Shown here: in pieces, positions 8,507-17,137 of the stretch
Numbering within the stretch: position 1 is the first letter of the stretch
Layout of the letters: every line of letters begins with the position of its first letter
DNA from: Pontibacter korlensis
Lineage (GTDB): Bacteria > Bacteroidota > Bacteroidia > Cytophagales > Hymenobacteraceae
NCBI RefSeq assembly: GCF_000973725.1
Contig: NZ_CP009621.1
Location: 5,325,001-5,389,000 of the forward strand
Direction: 5' to 3'
DNA length: 64,000 nucleotides
Made by a program: the position numbers and the translations under genes
The notes under the pieces: generated by a model
Seen by the model: only the letters and a program-made list of their open reading frames with translations
What the model was told of the DNA's origin: nothing
Database searches by the model: none

Positions 8507-8992
8507 TCTATCTTCTTTGATTGTTTCTCTCTCCATCCGATTGTTAACACAATTATACTTTACTTAGTTTATTACAGGTCTAAAGTGACAAAGTCTGGCT
8601 TGCACGCTATAGCAGTGACTTTGCTGGTAAGGTTTAGTGGCTGCAAAGTAATGGCTGCTTGGATCACCAGGCTGCACCTCTACACAAGATTACTGCACTT
8701 GTGCCCCTAAATATATGATTATCCATCCAGAAGCTAAAGATACTTTAGTTTCGCACATTCTCCCCCTTTATCCCAATATTCATCTTGTGGCTTGATGTAA
8801 GGAAGACATACTTTGCATCCTTATCCAGCTTTGCTTTAAAAGGTATAAACTAGCCTTGGCACATGCTTCAGGTAATTTGTACCTCAATAAAAGTGGAAAA
8901 ATACCGCCGCGCCTATTCCATACAAAATACTGTGTAACAAAGCCATACAGCATAATCATACCACATATACAAAGTGCATGTGCATAAATAAG

Positions 8993-9007
8993 GCTAATAT
9001 ATTTAGC
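8993..9007. promoter_or_regulatory. candidate operator 1 upstream of umuD
   Basis: GCTAA-TATAT-TTAGC, a perfect 5-bp inverted repeat with a 5-base spacer. It shares its half-sites and spacer length with the second palindrome at 9032, whose centre lies exactly 40 bp away. Confidence 0.55.
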
Positions 9008-9031
9008 TTATTTAATTCTTGTTTCCGTATT

Positions 9032-9048
9032 TGCTAAAAATATTAGCA
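9032..9048. promoter_or_regulatory. candidate operator 2 upstream of umuD
   Basis: TGCTAA-AAATA-TTAGCA, a perfect 6-bp inverted repeat with a 5-base spacer, ending 23 bases before the umuD ATG. The repetition of the GCTAA-N5-TTAGC core at two sites suggests a dimeric repressor binding on one face of the helix. Which regulator binds is not known from the sequence. Confidence 0.6.
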
Positions 9049-9071
9049 TTTATAACACACACTCAGTTGAT

Positions 9072-9536
9072 ATGTGCAGCGCAAAAGTAATTTCTATACA
9101 CGCTCATACTTTAGAGCCCATTACCTTCGACGCTATAGATAGTGTGGAGTTACCACTGTACGCCTCCTATGTTGCCGCCGGGTTCCCCTCCCCTGCCGAT
9201 GATCACCTGGAGGACCGTATTGACTTGGGCAAATACCTTGTCCAGAACCCTACTTCCACTTACATGATGCGGGTGAAAGGCAACTCTATGATCGAGGCTA
9301 ACATCCACGATGGCGATATACTGGTTATAGACAAATCGCTGGCGCCCGCTGATGGGCTGCCAGTAGTATGCTTTTTGGACGGGGAGTTTACTGTAAAGAC
9401 CTTCCGAATGATAGACAAAAAAGCTTTTCTAATGCCGGCTAACCCTGCTTACAAGCCTATAGAGGTAACCGAAGACATGGATATGCGCGTGTGGGGCGTG
9501 GTGGTGTGGGTGCTGCATAAACCCCAGAGAATATGA
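9072..9536 (+). CDS. umuD: UmuD-type self-cleaving polymerase V subunit
   Basis: A 154-residue S24-family protein. The Ser/Lys dyad is S72 (GNSMIEA) and K109 (GEFTVKTF), a separation of 37 residues as in E. coli UmuD (S60/K97). The likely self-cleavage site is A36-G37 in VAAGFPSPADD, 35 residues before the Ser, again as in UmuD. Cleavage stimulated by the RecA filament would give the active form that joins UmuC in translesion synthesis. There is no DNA-binding domain, so this is not LexA. Its stop overlaps the umuC start by four bases (ATGA). Confidence 0.93.
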   Translation: MCSAKVISIHAHTLEPITFDAIDSVELPLYASYVAAGFPSPADDHLEDRIDLGKYLVQNPTSTYMMRVKGNSMIEANIHDGDILVIDKSLAPADGLPVVCFLDGEFTVKTFRMIDKKAFLMPANPAYKPIEVTEDMDMRVWGVVVWVLHKPQRI

Positions 9537-10813
9537 CCAGCCTATACGCTTTGGTAGACTGTAATAACTTCTACGCCAGCTGCGAACGGGTCTTTAACCC
9601 CGCCCTGAATGGCAAGCCGGTGGTTGTGCTCTCTAACAACGATGGCTGTGTGATAGCCCGTAGTGCCGAGGCGAAGGAGCTTAACATAGCCATGGGTGAG
9701 CCTTTCTTCAGGATCAGGGATCTTGTAGAGAGCAAGCAGGTGCACGCCTTTTCCTCTAACTATGTGCTGTATGGTGATATGTCGGACCGTGTAATGCAAA
9801 CGCTGGCACAGTTTACGCCCAATGTAGAAGTATACTCTATAGACGAATGCTTCCTGGACCTGGGCGACTTTTACAGTATAGATCTACAGGCCTACTCCTG
9901 GGAGATAAAACACACTGTGTGGCGCTGGACAGGTATACCCGTGAGCCTGGGTGTGGCTCCTACCAAAGCGCTGGCAAAGGTAGCGAACAGGTTAGCCAAG
10001 AAATCTGTCAAAGCCAACGGTGTACTGGTACTAACCGAGCCCCAGCATATCCGGAAGGCACTGCAAGCAACTAAGATAGACGATGTGTGGGGCATTGGCA
10101 GGCAGTATGCTAAGTTCCTGAAAAAACGAAATATACTAACTGCCCACGACTTTGCCTCCCTTTCTGAGAGCTGGGTAAGGCAGCACATGACAGTGGTAGG
10201 CGTACGCTTGCTCAAGGAACTGCAGGGGGAATCATGTTTAGAGCTGGAGGAAGCGGCTCCTCCTAAAAAAGGCATCTGCACCTCCAGGAGCTTTGGCAAG
10301 AAGGTCAGTACTTTTGATGAGATGCAGGAAGCAACTGCCACCTACGCCGCCAGGTGTGCCCAGAAACTGCGCCAGCAAAAGAGCTGTGCCCGCCTTCTTA
10401 CAGTGTTTGTCACGACTAACAAATTCTCTGAAAACAACCGTCAGTATTACAACAGCAAAACGATTTGCATGCCTGTGGCAACCAACTCTACACTGGAGCT
10501 GGTACGCTACGCCAATATTGTTTTAAAAGCTATTTACCGGGACGGCTATCGGTACCAAAAGTCTGGCGTTATTGTAACTGAAATTATACCTGAGGGGCAG
10601 GTGCAGCTGGATTTACTAGATACCGTAAACCGGGAAAAACACTCGCAGCTGATGGGAGTAGTAGACAGGCTTACCGACAGGTTTGGCAGAGGAATGGTAA
10701 AAGTGGCAGCACAGGGCACAGACAACACCTGGAAGCTCAAAAGCGAATTCAAATCTCCCTGCTATACTACCAGAATCAGCGATCTACAGACAGTCCACCT
10801 CAAGGGCAAGTAA
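9533..10813 (+). CDS. umuC: Y-family DNA polymerase V catalytic subunit
   Basis: A 426-residue Y-family translesion polymerase. The palm motif YALVDCNNFYASCERVFNP lies at the N-terminus with the first catalytic Asp, and YSIDECFLDLG (about residue 103) supplies the second acidic pair. The little-finger domain and the short UmuC-specific C-terminal tail are present, and the length agrees with UmuC (about 420) rather than DinB. The start overlaps umuD by four bases, so the two are translationally coupled. Expression is probably induced by DNA damage through the palindromes before umuD; that is inferred. Confidence 0.95.
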   Translation: MTSLYALVDCNNFYASCERVFNPALNGKPVVVLSNNDGCVIARSAEAKELNIAMGEPFFRIRDLVESKQVHAFSSNYVLYGDMSDRVMQTLAQFTPNVEVYSIDECFLDLGDFYSIDLQAYSWEIKHTVWRWTGIPVSLGVAPTKALAKVANRLAKKSVKANGVLVLTEPQHIRKALQATKIDDVWGIGRQYAKFLKKRNILTAHDFASLSESWVRQHMTVVGVRLLKELQGESCLELEEAAPPKKGICTSRSFGKKVSTFDEMQEATATYAARCAQKLRQQKSCARLLTVFVTTNKFSENNRQYYNSKTICMPVATNSTLELVRYANIVLKAIYRDGYRYQKSGVIVTEIIPEGQVQLDLLDTVNREKHSQLMGVVDRLTDRFGRGMVKVAAQGTDNTWKLKSEFKSPCYTTRISDLQTVHLKGK

Positions 10814-10882
10814 CAGTTCAAGCTTACTTTTACCAGTATCGTCCCCTGCCTATACAAGCACATTCTCTGCATTTAGCAACAC

Positions 10883-11362
10883 TTAATCCCGACGCTTGAA
10901 CAGCCGACGTAGCGGCTTTAGCGAAGCGAAATTAATGGCAGCACCTGCAATGCAGTAGATACAGGCCCGTTTCTGCACAGTAGCCATATTTATCAGGTAC
11001 AGCGCACCACCCAGCGCCTGCCCCAAAACCACTCCCCCCATTGCCACATCCAGCACCCGCGATGGTTTCCGGAAGCGGGTAGCAGCCGTTGCCAGCGCCA
11101 TCGTAGCAGTATAAGCCCCTAAGCTAACTACGCCATCGGGCATACCTAGCAGCACTGCCTCCTTGGAAGTGTTTACTTTACGCGTGTCGAAAACCTTGCC
11201 AGGCAGGTCTGGCATTTTCCGGATATAGCCCAGTTGGAATAAAGATATCAGGCTGAAATTAATCAGACCTAATGCGGACAGGGCAGCAATATCGCGGCGG
11301 CACTGCGTAGCTTTGCTGGAATCTTCCCGGATCTCGTTTATAACCGTTTTTTCGTTTTTCAT
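10883..11362 (-). CDS. VKOR-like membrane protein with single CxxC
   Basis: A 159-residue protein with about four hydrophobic segments (residues 26-46, 68-92, 104-128, 132-148). The segment ACIYCIAGAAINF supplies C134-x-x-C137 at the start of a helix, as in the active-site CxxC of vitamin K epoxide reductase family enzymes. GMPDGVVSLGAY matches the region before it. The usual loop Cys pair near the N-terminus is absent; only C21 occurs. It may be a divergent family member that works with a separate thiol partner, or it may no longer be a quinone-linked disulfide generator. It faces a convergent umuC. Family call moderately sure. Confidence 0.65.
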   Translation of the reverse strand: MKNEKTVINEIREDSSKATQCRRDIAALSALGLINFSLISLFQLGYIRKMPDLPGKVFDTRKVNTSKEAVLLGMPDGVVSLGAYTATMALATAATRFRKPSRVLDVAMGGVVLGQALGGALYLINMATVQKRACIYCIAGAAINFASLKPLRRLFKRRD

Positions 11363-11521
11363 AGCTTTTGTAGTGGGGGTATGCTTTTGGTGTACGCGCG
11401 CCTACCCCATCGGTTCGGCTTAAATACCTGTGCTACAGAGTCACATAAAGCAAACTCATAACTATGACTGGTTAGGAGGCGTAACATCTGCAAGAGATAG
11501 TATAACCTGAAGATCAATAAG

Positions 11522-12565
11522 ATGAGCAAAGATGAAAACAAACATAACGGCACCCGAAAAGGTGTAGCCGTGATAACCGGTGCTTCCGCTGGTTTAGGAC
11601 GTGCCTGCGCTCGTGAGTTTGCCAAGCAGGGCTATGACGTAGGGCTACTGGCTCGTGGCGTAGAAGGCTTACAGGGTGCCAAACACGAAGTAGAAGAACT
11701 GGGCCGAAAGGCCGTATACGTACCCGTAGACGTAGCCGATGCACAGGCCGTAGAAAACGCAGCCGCCAGAATAGAGCAGGAACTGGGCGAGATAGACGTA
11801 TGGGTGAACAATGCCATGAACAGTGTCTTTAGCCCAATAAAAGAGATGGAGCCAGATGATTATAAGCGCGTAACAGAGGTAACCTACCTGGGCCAGGTAT
11901 ACGGCACCCTCTCTGCTCTTAAACGCATGCTACCCCGCGACCGCGGCTCCATTGTGCTGGTGGGTTCAGCATTAGCCTACCGGGGTATTCCGCTACAGTC
12001 GGCTTACTGCGGTGCCAAACACGCCATACAAGGCTTTTACGACTCGCTACGCACCGAACTGATGGCCGACAAAAGCAATGTAAAGGTAACCATGGTACAG
12101 CTGCCAGCCATGAACACCACCCAGTTTGGCTTTGTAAAGTCGCGCCTGCCCAACAAGCCGCGCCCAATGGGTAAGATCTATCAGCCGGAGGTGGCAGCAG
12201 AGGTTATTGCTTATGCTGCGGAGCACGAGCGACGGGAATACCGCGTTGGCTACCCAACATTACAGGCCATCATCGGCAACAAAATTGCTCCTTGGTTTGC
12301 TGATTACGTGCTCGCAAAAAACGGTATAGAAGGACAACAGACAAACGAGCCGGAGGATCCAAACCGCAAGCACAACCTATATGAGCCACTACCTGGCGAC
12401 CATGGCGCACACGGCAGGTTCGATGAGCAGTCGACCTATAACAGCCCACAGGTGTGGCTAAGCCTGCACCGTAACGAAGTGCTGGCTGGTGCACTGGCTA
12501 TTGGAGCTCTGGTATTGGGCAGCATGTTTTCGCAAAAGTGGATGCACAATGGTGTAGAAGATTAA
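11522..12565 (+). CDS. SDR-family oxidoreductase with C-terminal membrane anchor
   Basis: A 347-residue classical short-chain dehydrogenase. The nucleotide site TGASAGLG is at residues 19-26, NNA at 96-98, and the catalytic S149, Y162 and K166 (YCGAKHA) are all in place. After the Rossmann domain ends near residue 250, the chain continues with a polar stretch and a hydrophobic helix (VLAGALAIGALVLGSMF, about 327-343), likely a C-terminal membrane anchor. This extended form, common in Bacteroidota, is not assigned to a specific substrate. The gene is single and ends before the hairpin at 12698. Confidence 0.9.
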   Translation: MSKDENKHNGTRKGVAVITGASAGLGRACAREFAKQGYDVGLLARGVEGLQGAKHEVEELGRKAVYVPVDVADAQAVENAAARIEQELGEIDVWVNNAMNSVFSPIKEMEPDDYKRVTEVTYLGQVYGTLSALKRMLPRDRGSIVLVGSALAYRGIPLQSAYCGAKHAIQGFYDSLRTELMADKSNVKVTMVQLPAMNTTQFGFVKSRLPNKPRPMGKIYQPEVAAEVIAYAAEHERREYRVGYPTLQAIIGNKIAPWFADYVLAKNGIEGQQTNEPEDPNRKHNLYEPLPGDHGAHGRFDEQSTYNSPQVWLSLHRNEVLAGALAIGALVLGSMFSQKWMHNGVED

Positions 12566-12697
12566 CCGATAATTTGAGGTTTGTCTCTTGCTAAAGATAC
12601 GAGCAGCTGATACTTAAGCTTAAGCACGTACCTAAATTAGGAGCAATGGCAAGTATAGCTTTCCTCTTAAAGGTACTGCAACAGACATCATTCATAG

Positions 12698-12736
12698 AAA
12701 AAAGAGGCCGTTACTGTAGAGTAGCGGCCTCTTTTT
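12698..12736. terminator. bidirectional terminator between SDR and cupin genes
   Basis: AAAAAGAGGCCG and CGGCCTCTTTTT pair strongly, with further pairing TACT/AGTA inside. It sits between convergent genes and has A/T runs on both flanks. Confidence 0.92.
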
Positions 12737-12755
12737 GTATCCTGCAAAGTACGGC

Positions 12756-13262
12756 TTAGCGACCAAAGTCGTCCTGCACCCGCACGATATCTTCCTCATT
12801 GGATGGGTTAGAAGCATCTGTATGCTGCCAGATCTCAGCCAACACGCCCCAGCCTTGTAGCCCCACCAGGCGGTGGCGCTCACCCTGCTGCAGCTTGATC
12901 TGGTCGCCTGGCTGTAATACCTTCTGCTCCCCTTCCTCATCGGTATTGCTGGTTACCACACCTACTGTGCCTCTTACCACGCGCCAGATTTCGGCTCTGC
13001 GGTGGTGGTACTGCCACGATAACCTCTTCTCAGGGGCAACCACCAAAATCTTAGGGCTCAGTTTGCCAGATATCTTCAGGTCGTCTACCGAAATTCCATC
13101 AAAATAAGTGTCAGCAAAACGCTGGGCCTGCGCCTCGTCAATCACGAAAAAGCCACCCCAAGGGCGTGACTGATCCTGTTTATCAATATTGAAGCCCTGT
13201 GCCTGTAGCTCCTGCTCCAGCTCTTTAAAAAGTTCTGCTTTGTTTTCTGCTTCTGATGCCAT
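12756..13262 (-). CDS. cupin protein, mannose-6-phosphate isomerase type II-like
   Basis: A 168-residue cytoplasmic cupin. The metal-binding first cupin motif is seen in LSWQYHHRRAEIWRVVRG and the second in QPGDQIKLQQGERHRLVG. This H-H-x(n)-E and later H pattern is typical of the isolated isomerase domain of type II phosphomannose isomerases. The preceding segment RPWGGFFVIDE matches the start of that domain. The likely reaction is interconversion of mannose-6-phosphate and fructose-6-phosphate, but stand-alone cupins of this type are rarely tested. Single gene. Confidence 0.75.
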   Translation of the reverse strand: MASEAENKAELFKELEQELQAQGFNIDKQDQSRPWGGFFVIDEAQAQRFADTYFDGISVDDLKISGKLSPKILVVAPEKRLSWQYHHRRAEIWRVVRGTVGVVTSNTDEEGEQKVLQPGDQIKLQQGERHRLVGLQGWGVLAEIWQHTDASNPSNEEDIVRVQDDFGR

Positions 13263-13622
13263 GCGTATTCAGTTATCTTTATCTAGTGTTAAATCTATTT
13301 TGAAAATTGAATATAGATATACGGGCAAAGACTAAGAAATTTTCAGAGACCTATTTTTATCAGGGCCATGCATTCCACAGCAGCCAAGGCAGTATAACCA
13401 CCTCTTTCATACACACTCACAAGCTAAGACGGGTTCAAAGGCTATCCTCTACACATTCCAGCTCCCGCAGCCAATCAACTATAAATGCATCACATACTGC
13501 TTCTCTTCTTCAATAACACTGATACAAAATTGAGCACCTGCAGATTAACTACCGACAGATCATCATGTTAAGGCATTAGATAATTACTATATTTATGTAC
13601 ATTATTACTAAATAAAGAAGCT
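13263..13622. other. intergenic region, 360 bases
   Basis: Between the minus-strand cupin gene and the plus-strand SIMPL gene. No open frame with a recognisable product, no strong hairpin and no repeat found. The final 60 bases are AT-rich and probably carry the SIMPL gene promoter. Confidence 0.4.
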
Positions 13623-14270
13623 ATGGAACGCAAACTACAGATAACGGGCAAAGGCAAGCTCTCAGTGTCTCCTGATGTTATCATCCTTTCCTTCGATGCC
13701 TCGGCGCATGAGTGGGAGTACGAAAAAGCAGTAAATGCCCTGAACAAAAAGGTAGAAGAGCTTCGCACGATCATAGAAACAGTAGGCGTGGAGCGGAAGA
13801 GCCTGAAGACAAAGGATTTCAGCATCCGGAAAGACACCACCTGGAATAAGAAGACTGAGAAGTATGATTTCAACGGCTTCAGAGCTTCACACAACCTGGA
13901 GCTGGAGCTGCCCTTAGACAAAGTCATCATTAACCACCTGTTGGGCCAGATCGCTCAGAGGCTCGAAAGCCTGGATTTCAGCATTGCCTTTGGAGTAAAG
14001 GATGCGGCAGATCAGCAACAGCAACTCATTCTGCAAGCCATAGCTAAAGCTAAGGAGAACGCTACGCTTATTGCCGGTGCCACCGGTGTAGAGCTAAAAG
14101 AAATTCTGGACATCGATTATTCTTACCGCGAGCTCACCATCCGCTCTCAACGCCACAACTATTCTCTCTATCAAACCGACATGGTAACAACCTATGATGC
14201 CGCCCCAGACTTTGAGCCAGACGATATTGATGTGACAGAGACAGTAACGATTACGTGGAGAATCGAGTAG
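13623..14270 (+). CDS. SIMPL domain (DUF541) protein
   Basis: A 215-residue protein starting MERKLQITGKGKLSVSPDVIILSF, the classic SIMPL opening (a G-x-G-x-x-x-V-x-P-D strand). The second conserved block AIAKAKENATLIAGATGVELKEILDIDYS and the C-terminal strand VTETVTITWRIE also match. Unlike most family members it has no signal peptide and so should be cytoplasmic. Proteins of this family assemble into large oligomers, and a few are linked to oxidative stress or signalling, but no general function is known. Single gene. Confidence 0.9.
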   Translation: MERKLQITGKGKLSVSPDVIILSFDASAHEWEYEKAVNALNKKVEELRTIIETVGVERKSLKTKDFSIRKDTTWNKKTEKYDFNGFRASHNLELELPLDKVIINHLLGQIAQRLESLDFSIAFGVKDAADQQQQLILQAIAKAKENATLIAGATGVELKEILDIDYSYRELTIRSQRHNYSLYQTDMVTTYDAAPDFEPDDIDVTETVTITWRIE

Positions 14271-14406
14271 CCGCACTTTTATGCCCGGCTTCATGCTTAC
14301 TATTAAAAGCACCTGATATAGATGACTCTACCACAGGTTAGTGTCTAGCATGAGAAGCGAAAATCAGGAGAAGTACTTGAGGGACAGGTTAAACCACTCC
14401 CTCTGG

Positions 14407-14961
14407 CTATTGTTCCCACCAATAGCGGCGGGGCAGCAAGGGCATTATTAGCCACTCTAATGCATCCTCTTCCGAAATGAAGTACTGCGTATCAAAGTAT
14501 GGCGTCTCATCCTTCACTTTTTTATCCAGCACTTCGTTAGTAATCTGTTGCAGCACGTCAGTAGAGGAGACAATAGCCAGCTGCTTAAGATTACTTTTCG
14601 AAATCACCTCTACCGAGATTTTTGCCAGCCACCCCTGATCATCTACTGTAAGCACCCCCATTCTCTGGTTGTTGACCAGCAGTTTCTCTAAACTTTGCGC
14701 TAAAAGAACCCTGCCTGTTTCCTCAATACCCTTTCTATACTCATCACTAAGCACAGGCCTTAACCAATTGACAAGCAGCAGCTGGTTATGTACATCAAGA
14801 GTTATCTCTACAAAACTTGTACTATACAACTTCATATAAGTGGCTTCTGCTCTATTAGAGGTTAACCTCGTGCTTACACCTTCGCTACTAAAATGCGCCG
14901 GGTGCGGCTCTGTAGAAATATTAAGGTTAAGTTGTTGTTTATCTTCCATCTCGCTACTCAA
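14407..14961 (-). CDS. hypothetical protein, possible STAS/SEC14-like
   Basis: A 184-residue soluble protein of unknown function. After a disordered N-terminus (to about residue 40), the chain alternates strands and helices: FVEITLDVHNQLLLVNWL, then a helix YRKGIEETGRVLLAQSLEKLL, then RMGVLTVDDQGWLAKI. This order is reminiscent of SpoIIAA-like STAS/SEC14 domains of Bacteroidota, which I give only as a possibility. The start may be internal at MEDKQQ or at MKLYST. Single gene. Confidence 0.6.
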   Translation of the reverse strand: MSSEMEDKQQLNLNISTEPHPAHFSSEGVSTRLTSNRAEATYMKLYSTSFVEITLDVHNQLLLVNWLRPVLSDEYRKGIEETGRVLLAQSLEKLLVNNQRMGVLTVDDQGWLAKISVEVISKSNLKQLAIVSSTDVLQQITNEVLDKKVKDETPYFDTQYFISEEDALEWLIMPLLPRRYWWEQ

Positions 14962-15144
14962 ACACCTCCATTATCTTGGATAAACCTTAAGGGGGAATGA
15001 CAAATTTTATTCTAACTGACTGCTCCTGTTTTTACTGCTGGGGCTAGATGTTATTGCAAAACAAGACCATCGTCATGCAAGTAATCCAGCTTAGCAAAGG
15101 TAAAATAAAAGCTTCCACTAATAAGGCGGTGCAAATAAACAAAA

Positions 15145-15177
15145 AAGCACTTACATCTGTATGACACATAAGTGCTT
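15145..15177 (-). terminator. terminator of the decayed cstA gene
   Basis: AAGCACTTA and TAAGTGCTT form a perfect 9-bp stem. On the minus strand the second arm runs straight into TTTTTT, so this was the terminator of the cstA gene. It is intact although the gene is not. Confidence 0.8.
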
Positions 15178-15248
15178 CAGATACTTGTCGCGTGCTTAAG
15201 AATGGTACCTACCCGGTTAAACCCCACGTTACCTTTCAGCGAAATTAG

Positions 15249-16780
15249 CTATACAAGCCTACCGAATACAGCTTTTCCTGAGGAGTTCAACATGCTGATG
15301 CCTGGCCTTTTGCTCATGAAGCCACTGTTAGATGCAGTGTTCACAGACTTTCCTATCAGGATAGCATTTTCTGCCTTAATTTGACTACCTCTTCTGCAGT
15401 ACAGCATCAACATGGTAGTCAGGAGCAAAAGAATGGCAACCCCAATACCAGCGGCATAGGCAATAGTGTTGGGAAGATCAACCCCCTCACCAGCAGGATA
15501 TAAGAGGTCACCACGGCACTCATGAAAACAGCAGGAACCAGGCTTGTCCAAAACTTCTTACCCTCTTTTAAAAGGTAAACTGTCACGACCCAAAGCGTTA
15601 TGGTTGCCAAAGTCTGATTTGTCCAGGCAAAGTAGCGCCAGACACACCAAAGACAATCAGTGTCAGTCCATACCTACTGCAAAGAGCGGCAGGCTGATTA
15701 GAAGTCTGTTATTCATCGAGCTTTGTTTGGAGCAGAGGAAATCCGCAACTATAAGGCGCGCACTACAGAAGGCCGTGTCACCAGAAGTAATAGGTGCTGC
15801 CACTACCCCCAGAAGCGCAGAAACACCAGCCACCTTTCCTAAAAGAAAGTTTGACGCCTCACTAACGACAAAGGCTGCATTTCCCTGCTGCTGTGCCATT
15901 ACCTGGTTCAGTTCATCTACGCCACCGAAGAAACCCATGCTAATAGCTGCCCATATCAAGGCAACAATGCCCTCAGTTACCATGGTGCCGAAGAAGATGC
16001 TCCTACCCTGCTTCTCCTTCGTCATACATCAGGCCATAAGGGTGATTGGGAAGCATGAAAACCAGATACAGCCCCACAGGCAATGGTTACAAAGAGCATG
16101 GGGAACAGGGGAAATCCATCAGGATTCATGTGCTGGTTAGTTAGGCGTGTCAACCTCACCTCTGGAATTTGTTGCCTCTGCACAACCATCACCACCAATA
16201 CGCCCAAAGCCATAAAGAGAAGTGCAATTCCGAATAAGGGATAGATACGACCAATCACTTTGTCGACAGGCAGCACAGTAGACAAGATATAGAAAAAGCC
16301 TCCCCCAAATCCACAGGTTCATGCCACCAAAGCCGTCTGTCATTCCGTGCAGGATTGTGGCAGGTCCCATCATGATGACAGCCCCGACCATGATCAAAAC
16401 GAAAATAGTGAAGCCCCGCATGAATTGCCTCATGCCATGGCCAAGGTAATAGCCTGTGATCTCAGTTATACTCTCCCTTATGTCGGAAAGCCTTCCAGAA
16501 AGATAGTCATGTACCCTTCGTACCGGGAACAATCTATATAAAAGCAGCAGGCCCCACATGGCCCAGCCACGGCACCGACTATTGGACCCAAGCCGGCAAA
16601 ATTCAGAAACTGCACCAGAAAGATCTTCCATCCCGGCATAGGCACATAATCAACGTTAGCACGAAGAGCAATGGCCGGCGTTGTACGTGCCAGCTCAATT
16701 CCGAACACACGCTCAATGAACTTTGAGTATAAGAGATAGCCAAGCAACAGCGCAATAACCGAGACAAAGAAGGAAATCAT
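15249..16780 (-). pseudogene. cstA: carbon starvation protein CstA, heavily frameshifted
   Basis: Pieces of one CstA peptide transporter are spread over all three minus-strand frames. In order from 16780: YLLYSKFIERVFGIE and FLVQFLNFAGLGPIVGAVAG; then VHDYLSGRLSDIRESITEIT; then STVLPVDKVIGRIYPLFGIA and FVTIACGAVSGFHASQSPL; then GVVAAPITSGDTAFCSARL; then WRYFAWTNQTLATITLWVVT; then AYAAGIGVAILLLLTTMLML. At least six frame changes are needed, and there are probable nonsense changes (TGA in LMA-stop-CMTKEK near 16024 and TAG near 16537). The neighbouring genes are intact, so this is real decay rather than poor sequence. The family imports peptides under carbon limitation. Confidence 0.92.
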
Positions 16781-17137
16781 GTTTTCTTTTCTTGATTAAA
16801 ATAGTAGAGGGAGCATAATGATTTTGCAACCATATTGTGCTCCCTCTCTACTAACTAAACTTCACTCACCTTATCAATTCGCTTTATTATTCTGGATCCA
16901 TATAGGCTGCCCCAGCCGTGCCAGGTAACCAGCTCGATATAATAAGACCTGTAATGCAGTTCTGCACTCAACTCACCAGATCATTTTATATATTTGCTTG
17001 CCCAGAATTAAATATACTAATTATTTAAATTAAATTACAAAAGTTTTTAAATAAAATAATTAAGTTATATACAATAATTAAATTTTAACAAAATAGACTT
17101 TTACTAGAGGCCAGTCTGTGGGAAGAGTGGACTTAGA
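16781..17137. other. divergent promoter region between cstA remnant and ROK gene
   Basis: About 360 bases; the part from 16990 to 17100 is extremely AT-rich with runs such as ATTTAAAT. No gene is visible. It should contain the ROK-gene promoter and the former cstA promoter. Confidence 0.5.
16806..16847. promoter_or_regulatory. inverted repeat in the cstA leader
   Basis: AGAGGGAGCA and TGCTCCCTCT are a perfect 10-bp inverted repeat with a 22-base spacer, 26-67 bases before the cstA remnant's ATG. It could be a leader hairpin or an operator; the sequence alone does not decide. Confidence 0.4.

Larger units (their letters stand above)
8507..9071. other. long intergenic region between H-NOX and umuD
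   Basis: About 560 bases between divergently transcribed genes. The right part is AT-rich and carries the two palindromes described separately. The left part shows no gene, tRNA or strong hairpin that I can identify. Confidence 0.5.

Noticed and set aside
9072..9536. UmuD as a LexA repressor
   Set aside because: The protein has the S24 peptidase dyad but no N-terminal DNA-binding domain, and it is coupled to umuC.
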